From an uncultured Bacilli bacterium (GTDB lineage: Bacteria > Bacillota_I > Bacilli_A > RF39 > UBA660), in assembly GCA_934155005.1 (NCBI GenBank), contig CAKPGR010000014.1, positions 1-25,465 on the forward strand: 25,465 nucleotides of DNA. Reading direction: 5' to 3'. This document shows positions 23,096-25,465 of the stretch, one piece after another. The notes beneath the pieces were generated by a model. The model was not told the origin of the DNA. It was given only the letters and a program-made list of their open reading frames with translations, and did no database searches. Made by a program: the position numbers and the translations under genes. Position 1 is the stretch's first letter, and every line of letters starts with the position of its first letter.

Positions 23096-23509
23096 ATGTT
23101 TTATTTTTGGTTATTTATAATAATTATTTTAACCATAATTGAAGCTATGACTATTAATTTAGTTTCAATATGGTTTATAGCTAGTGCATTAGTTTCTTTG
23201 ATTTTATCTTTTTTGATTGATAATTTTTTAATTCAGTTTAGTGTTTTTGTTATTTTAGGAATCATTCTTTTATTTACAACTAGAGATATTTTAAAAAAGT
23301 TCTTTAATGAAAAAAAGGAAGCTACTAATTTAGATAGAATTATTGGTATGGAAGGAGTTGTTATAGAAGATATTCTAAAAAATAAAAATGGTGCTGTCAA
23401 AGTTGATGGTAAAGTTTGGACAGCATATGCTAATAAGAATATAAAAAAAGATGCAATCGTTAAAATTAAAAAAATTAATGGAGCTAAAATAGAAGTGGAG
23501 GAAATGTAG
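23096..23509 (+). CDS. NfeD-like membrane protein
   Basis: A 137-residue protein with three hydrophobic segments (about 2-20, 24-40, 44-62) and a soluble C-terminal beta-barrel/OB domain (about 78-137: IIGMEGVVIEDI, GAVKVDGKVWTAYA, IVKIKKINGAKIEVEEM). This is the short NfeD class that accompanies stomatin-like proteins. It is presumed to assemble with the downstream SPFH protein in membrane microdomains. AGGTGA (23086-23091) precedes the ATG by four bases. The next gene starts one base after its stop codon. Confidence 0.87.
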   Translation: MFYFWLFIIIILTIIEAMTINLVSIWFIASALVSLILSFLIDNFLIQFSVFVILGIILLFTTRDILKKFFNEKKEATNLDRIIGMEGVVIEDILKNKNGAVKVDGKVWTAYANKNIKKDAIVKIKKINGAKIEVEEM

Positions 23510-23510
23510 A

Positions 23511-24401
23511 ATGGAAGTATTTATTATTTTATTGATTTTAGTTGGTATTTTAGTTTTACCAAATGTAAAGGTAGTACCACAAGCGAAAGCTTATGTAATT
23601 GAGAGAATTGGATCTTATCATGAAACTTGGAAAAATGGATTACACATTAAAATACCATTTATAGATCGTATTTCAAATAGTGTAACTTTAAAAGAAATTG
23701 TAAAAGATTTCGCACCACAACCAGTTATTACGAAGGATAATGTTACTATGCAAATTGATACAGTTGTTTATTATCAAATAACTGATCCAAAATTATATAC
23801 TTATGGTGTTGAAAATCCAATTAATGCAATCGAAAATTTAACAGCAACAACTCTTCGTAATTTGATAGGAGAACTTGAATTAGATCAAACATTAACATCA
23901 AGAGACATCATTAACTCTAAAATGCGAGCAATATTAGATGAGGCAACAGATCCTTGGGGAATAAAAGTAAACAGAGTTGAAGTTAAAAATATTATTCCAC
24001 CAAGAGATATTCAAGAGGCTATGGAAAAACAAATGCGTGCTGAACGTGAAAGACGTGAAAAAATTCTTCAAGCTGAAGGTGAAAAAAAATCTAGTATTTT
24101 AATTGCCGAAGGTGAAAAAGAAAGTGCGATATTAAGAGCAGAAGCAAAGAAAGAATCGCAAATTAAAATTGCTGAGGGTGAAGCAGAAGCAATGATTAAG
24201 TTAAAGGAAGCAGAAGCAAATGGAATTAAATTATTGAAAGAAGCAAAGGCTGATAATGCTGTATTAACTTTAAAAGGATTAGAAGCATTATCCGATTTAT
24301 CAAATGGTCAATCAACTAAAATAATTGTTCCATCAGATTTACAAAATATAGCTACAATTGGAACTACTATTAAAGAAATAATGAAGAATAATGAAAAATA
24401 A
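23511..24401 (+). CDS. SPFH/band 7 (stomatin-like) membrane protein
   Basis: A 296-residue slipin/QmcA-type protein that forms large membrane-associated rings. It has one N-terminal membrane segment (about 3-20), the SPFH domain (about 25-185, with VIERIGSYHETWKNGLH, IPFIDRI and NVTMQIDTVVYYQI), then a long Ala/Glu/Lys-rich helix (about 175-250) with repeated AEGEKxS/AEAK units, and a short C-terminal segment (about 270-295). It lies one base from nfeD, its usual partner, and overlaps the CPBP gene by 11 bases, so the three are probably translated together. Such complexes are known to surround membrane proteases such as FtsH; here the downstream protease suggests a comparable pairing (inference). 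Confidence 0.93.
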   Translation: MEVFIILLILVGILVLPNVKVVPQAKAYVIERIGSYHETWKNGLHIKIPFIDRISNSVTLKEIVKDFAPQPVITKDNVTMQIDTVVYYQITDPKLYTYGVENPINAIENLTATTLRNLIGELELDQTLTSRDIINSKMRAILDEATDPWGIKVNRVEVKNIIPPRDIQEAMEKQMRAERERREKILQAEGEKKSSILIAEGEKESAILRAEAKKESQIKIAEGEAEAMIKLKEAEANGIKLLKEAKADNAVLTLKGLEALSDLSNGQSTKIIVPSDLQNIATIGTTIKEIMKNNEK

Positions 24402-25035
24402 TTTAAAAGAAATTTTAAATATACTAAAATGGCCAATCTTATTTTGGATTGGTCAATTTTTAATATTATTAATAGTAGAATTTTTTTATTCTTTTTTTGC
24501 TGATGTAAATAATTTTAATAATTTTATAAATAAAAACTCTTATATTTTATCTATTTTATATTTAATTATAATTTTACCTATATTAAAAAAATATTATAAA
24601 GAAGAAAATAAAATAAATTATAATACATGTTTAAAAGTAATTTTATTAGCTTTTATTTTATCTTTAACATTTAATATATTGATTGTTTTAATAAAAATAT
24701 ATCTAAATATTAAAATGGTATTTAATCCTAATGTTTATATTTTAATTAATACTATCATTATAGGACCTATATTAGAAGAATATTTATTTAGAGGAATAGT
24801 CTTTAATAAATTTAAAAATATTGTAAATGAAGATAAAGCTTGTTTATTTACAAGTATTATATTTGGATTAATACATTTAAATATTATTAGTATTATTTAT
24901 ACATTTATTATGGGATTTATAATGAATAAAATATATATTAAATATAAAAGCATTACATATTCAATATGTTTTCATATAACAATTAACTTTGTAGCATCAT
25001 TAATAATACCAATAGTAGTAAATATGTCTATATAA
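24391..25035 (+). CDS. CPBP family intramembrane metalloprotease
   Basis: A 214-residue polytopic protein with about six or seven hydrophobic segments. The CPBP/Abi (Rce1-like) motifs are present: EEYLFRG (Glu129, Glu130, Arg134), FGLIHLN (His162) and FHITINF (His195, Asn199). These residues bind zinc and catalyse intramembrane cleavage in the Rce1 family. The bacterial members are linked to bacteriocin self-immunity, surface protein processing or unknown roles. The start overlaps the end of the SPFH gene by 11 bases, with only a weak ribosome binding site, so it depends on coupling. No convincing terminator follows. Confidence 0.9.
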   Translation: MKNNLKEILNILKWPILFWIGQFLILLIVEFFYSFFADVNNFNNFINKNSYILSILYLIIILPILKKYYKEENKINYNTCLKVILLAFILSLTFNILIVLIKIYLNIKMVFNPNVYILINTIIIGPILEEYLFRGIVFNKFKNIVNEDKACLFTSIIFGLIHLNIISIIYTFIMGFIMNKIYIKYKSITYSICFHITINFVASLIIPIVVNMSI

Positions 25036-25063
25036 ATTTCTTAACCAAAGTGTAAATGAGTGC

Positions 25064-25092
25064 TTGAAAAAAGATGGTTAATTTGTTAGAAT
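25064..25092 (+). promoter_or_regulatory. Promoter of the second pilin-like gene
   Basis: -35 TTGAAA (25064-25069), 17-base spacer, -10 TAGAAT (25087-25092) with TGT directly upstream (extended -10). The expected start near 25099 gives an ~84-base leader. Inverted arms TTAACCA (25041-25047) and TGGTTAA (25075-25081) flank the -35. Confidence 0.75.
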
Positions 25093-25136
25093 AAGTATGT
25101 AAAACAAATAATAATATTGACTTGGAATAGTCGGTG

Positions 25137-25164
25137 GAGAATGGGAAAAACATTCTCATTTTTA
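25137..25164 (+). promoter_or_regulatory. Terminator-like hairpin in the leader of the second pilin-like gene
   Basis: Perfect 7-bp stem GAGAATG (25137-25143)/CATTCTC (25151-25157), seven-base loop, then ATTTTTATT. It lies between the promoter and the ribosome binding site AGGAAGGA (25168-25175). A small GACT/AGTC stem (25119-25122/25129-25132) precedes it. It could be an attenuator or a stabilising 5' hairpin. Confidence 0.55.
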
Positions 25165-25182
25165 TTAGGAAGGAATGATAGA

Positions 25183-25465
25183 ATGAATAAAAAAGGGTTT
25201 ACACTAATAGAGCTTTTAGCTGTAATAGTAATATTAGCAATAATTGCATTAATCGCAACACCAACAATATTAGGAGTAATAGAAAAAGCTAAGAAAGGAG
25301 CAGCAGAGTCATCCGCACTAGGCTATATAGATGCTGTAGAAAAACAAGTAATGATAAATGAAATGGATAATACAGCAACAAAGATAAAAGATAAAACATA
25401 TTCTACTTCAGATTTAAAGACACTAGGAGTAACAGTAAAAGGAGACGAACCAAGTGAAGGATCTG
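25183..25465 (+). CDS. Second type IV pilin-like protein (partial, runs off the window)
   Basis: The first 94 codons are visible. The protein opens MNKKGFTLIELLAV, a prepilin signal with cleavage expected after Gly5 and Glu at mature position 5. The hydrophobic helix and following amphipathic helix match the pilin-like protein at 2080 at 50 of 51 positions from GFTL to VEKQ (one Lys for Arg), after which the sequences diverge (VMINEMDNTATKI). AGGAAGGA lies seven bases before the ATG. Many codons differ at the third base between the two genes. The 3' end and any terminator lie beyond the window. Confidence 0.92.
   Translation, partial: MNKKGFTLIELLAVIVILAIIALIATPTILGVIEKAKKGAAESSALGYIDAVEKQVMINEMDNTATKIKDKTYSTSDLKTLGVTVKGDEPSEGS

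Noticed and set aside
25117..25145. Second promoter starting at TTGACT before the second pilin-like gene
   Set aside because: The box resembles the -35 of the first pilin gene, but no -10 lies 16-18 bases downstream; the spacing falls in the hairpin.
1..25465. Mycoplasma-type genetic code
   Set aside because: TGA ends rnhC and the AAA+ gene, and Trp is encoded by TGG at conserved sites such as thioredoxin WCGPC.

Overview
The window reads as chromosomal DNA of a very AT-rich, cell-walled member of the Bacillota, most likely a Bacilli-class lineage close to uncultured gut groups of the RF39 type. The lineage is an inference. It rests on EzrA (a Bacilli cell-division protein), RNase HIII, a YrzB-type DUF1292 protein, T-box leaders, Bacillus-like gene orders (spoIIP-x-lepA, hisS-aspS, pheS-pheT) and extreme A/T codon use. 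TGA is used as a stop (rnhC and the AAA+ gene), so this is the standard bacterial code and not the Mycoplasma code. RodA and a SpoIIP-type hydrolase imply a peptidoglycan wall.

Layout. 1-5.9 kb: a leftward tRNA-Gly; ezrA; a type IV pilin-like gene with its own promoter and terminator; tcdA plus an unknown gene; leftward rnhC; then cvpA-trxA. 5.9-9.0 kb: a SpoIIP homologue, a one-helix membrane protein and lepA. 9.0-13.95 kb: a T-box leader followed by a ClpX-like AAA+ ATPase with an unfamiliar N-terminal half, then hisS and an archaeal-type aspS in one operon. 13.95-16.3 kb: a surface protein with a phage tail-fibre/collar-like end, leftward rodA and a leftward small Pro/Tyr-rich protein. 16.3-21.55 kb: rnhB with an extra N-terminal domain, an MBL hydrolase, a Phe T-box leader and pheS-pheT. 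21.6-25.0 kb: a DUF1292 protein, a long coiled-coil protein, then NfeD, a stomatin-like SPFH protein and a CPBP membrane protease. 25.0 kb to the end: a second pilin-like gene that runs off the window.

Most of the content is housekeeping: translation (lepA, hisS, aspS, pheST, tRNA-Gly, tcdA), RNA-DNA hybrid removal (rnhB, rnhC), envelope and division (ezrA, rodA, spoIIP, cvpA) and redox (trxA). The unusual parts are: (a) a ClpX paralogue that keeps the GYVG pore loop and the IGF ClpP-docking tripeptide but has swapped the zinc-binding domain for about 340 unknown residues, placed directly behind a T-box with possible overlapping Asp/His specifier codons; (b) RNase HII fused to a degenerate nucleotidyltransferase-like domain; (c) archaeal-type AspRS in the normal hisS-aspS position; (d) two pilin-like genes with almost identical first ~55 residues and different tails; (e) a SpoIIP homologue with no other spore gene in view; and (f) several promoters whose -10 box lies so close to the start codon that the mRNA should begin at the ribosome binding site.

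I see no CRISPR array, insertion sequence, integrase or prophage block. All annotations come from reading sequence and motifs by eye; no database search was run.
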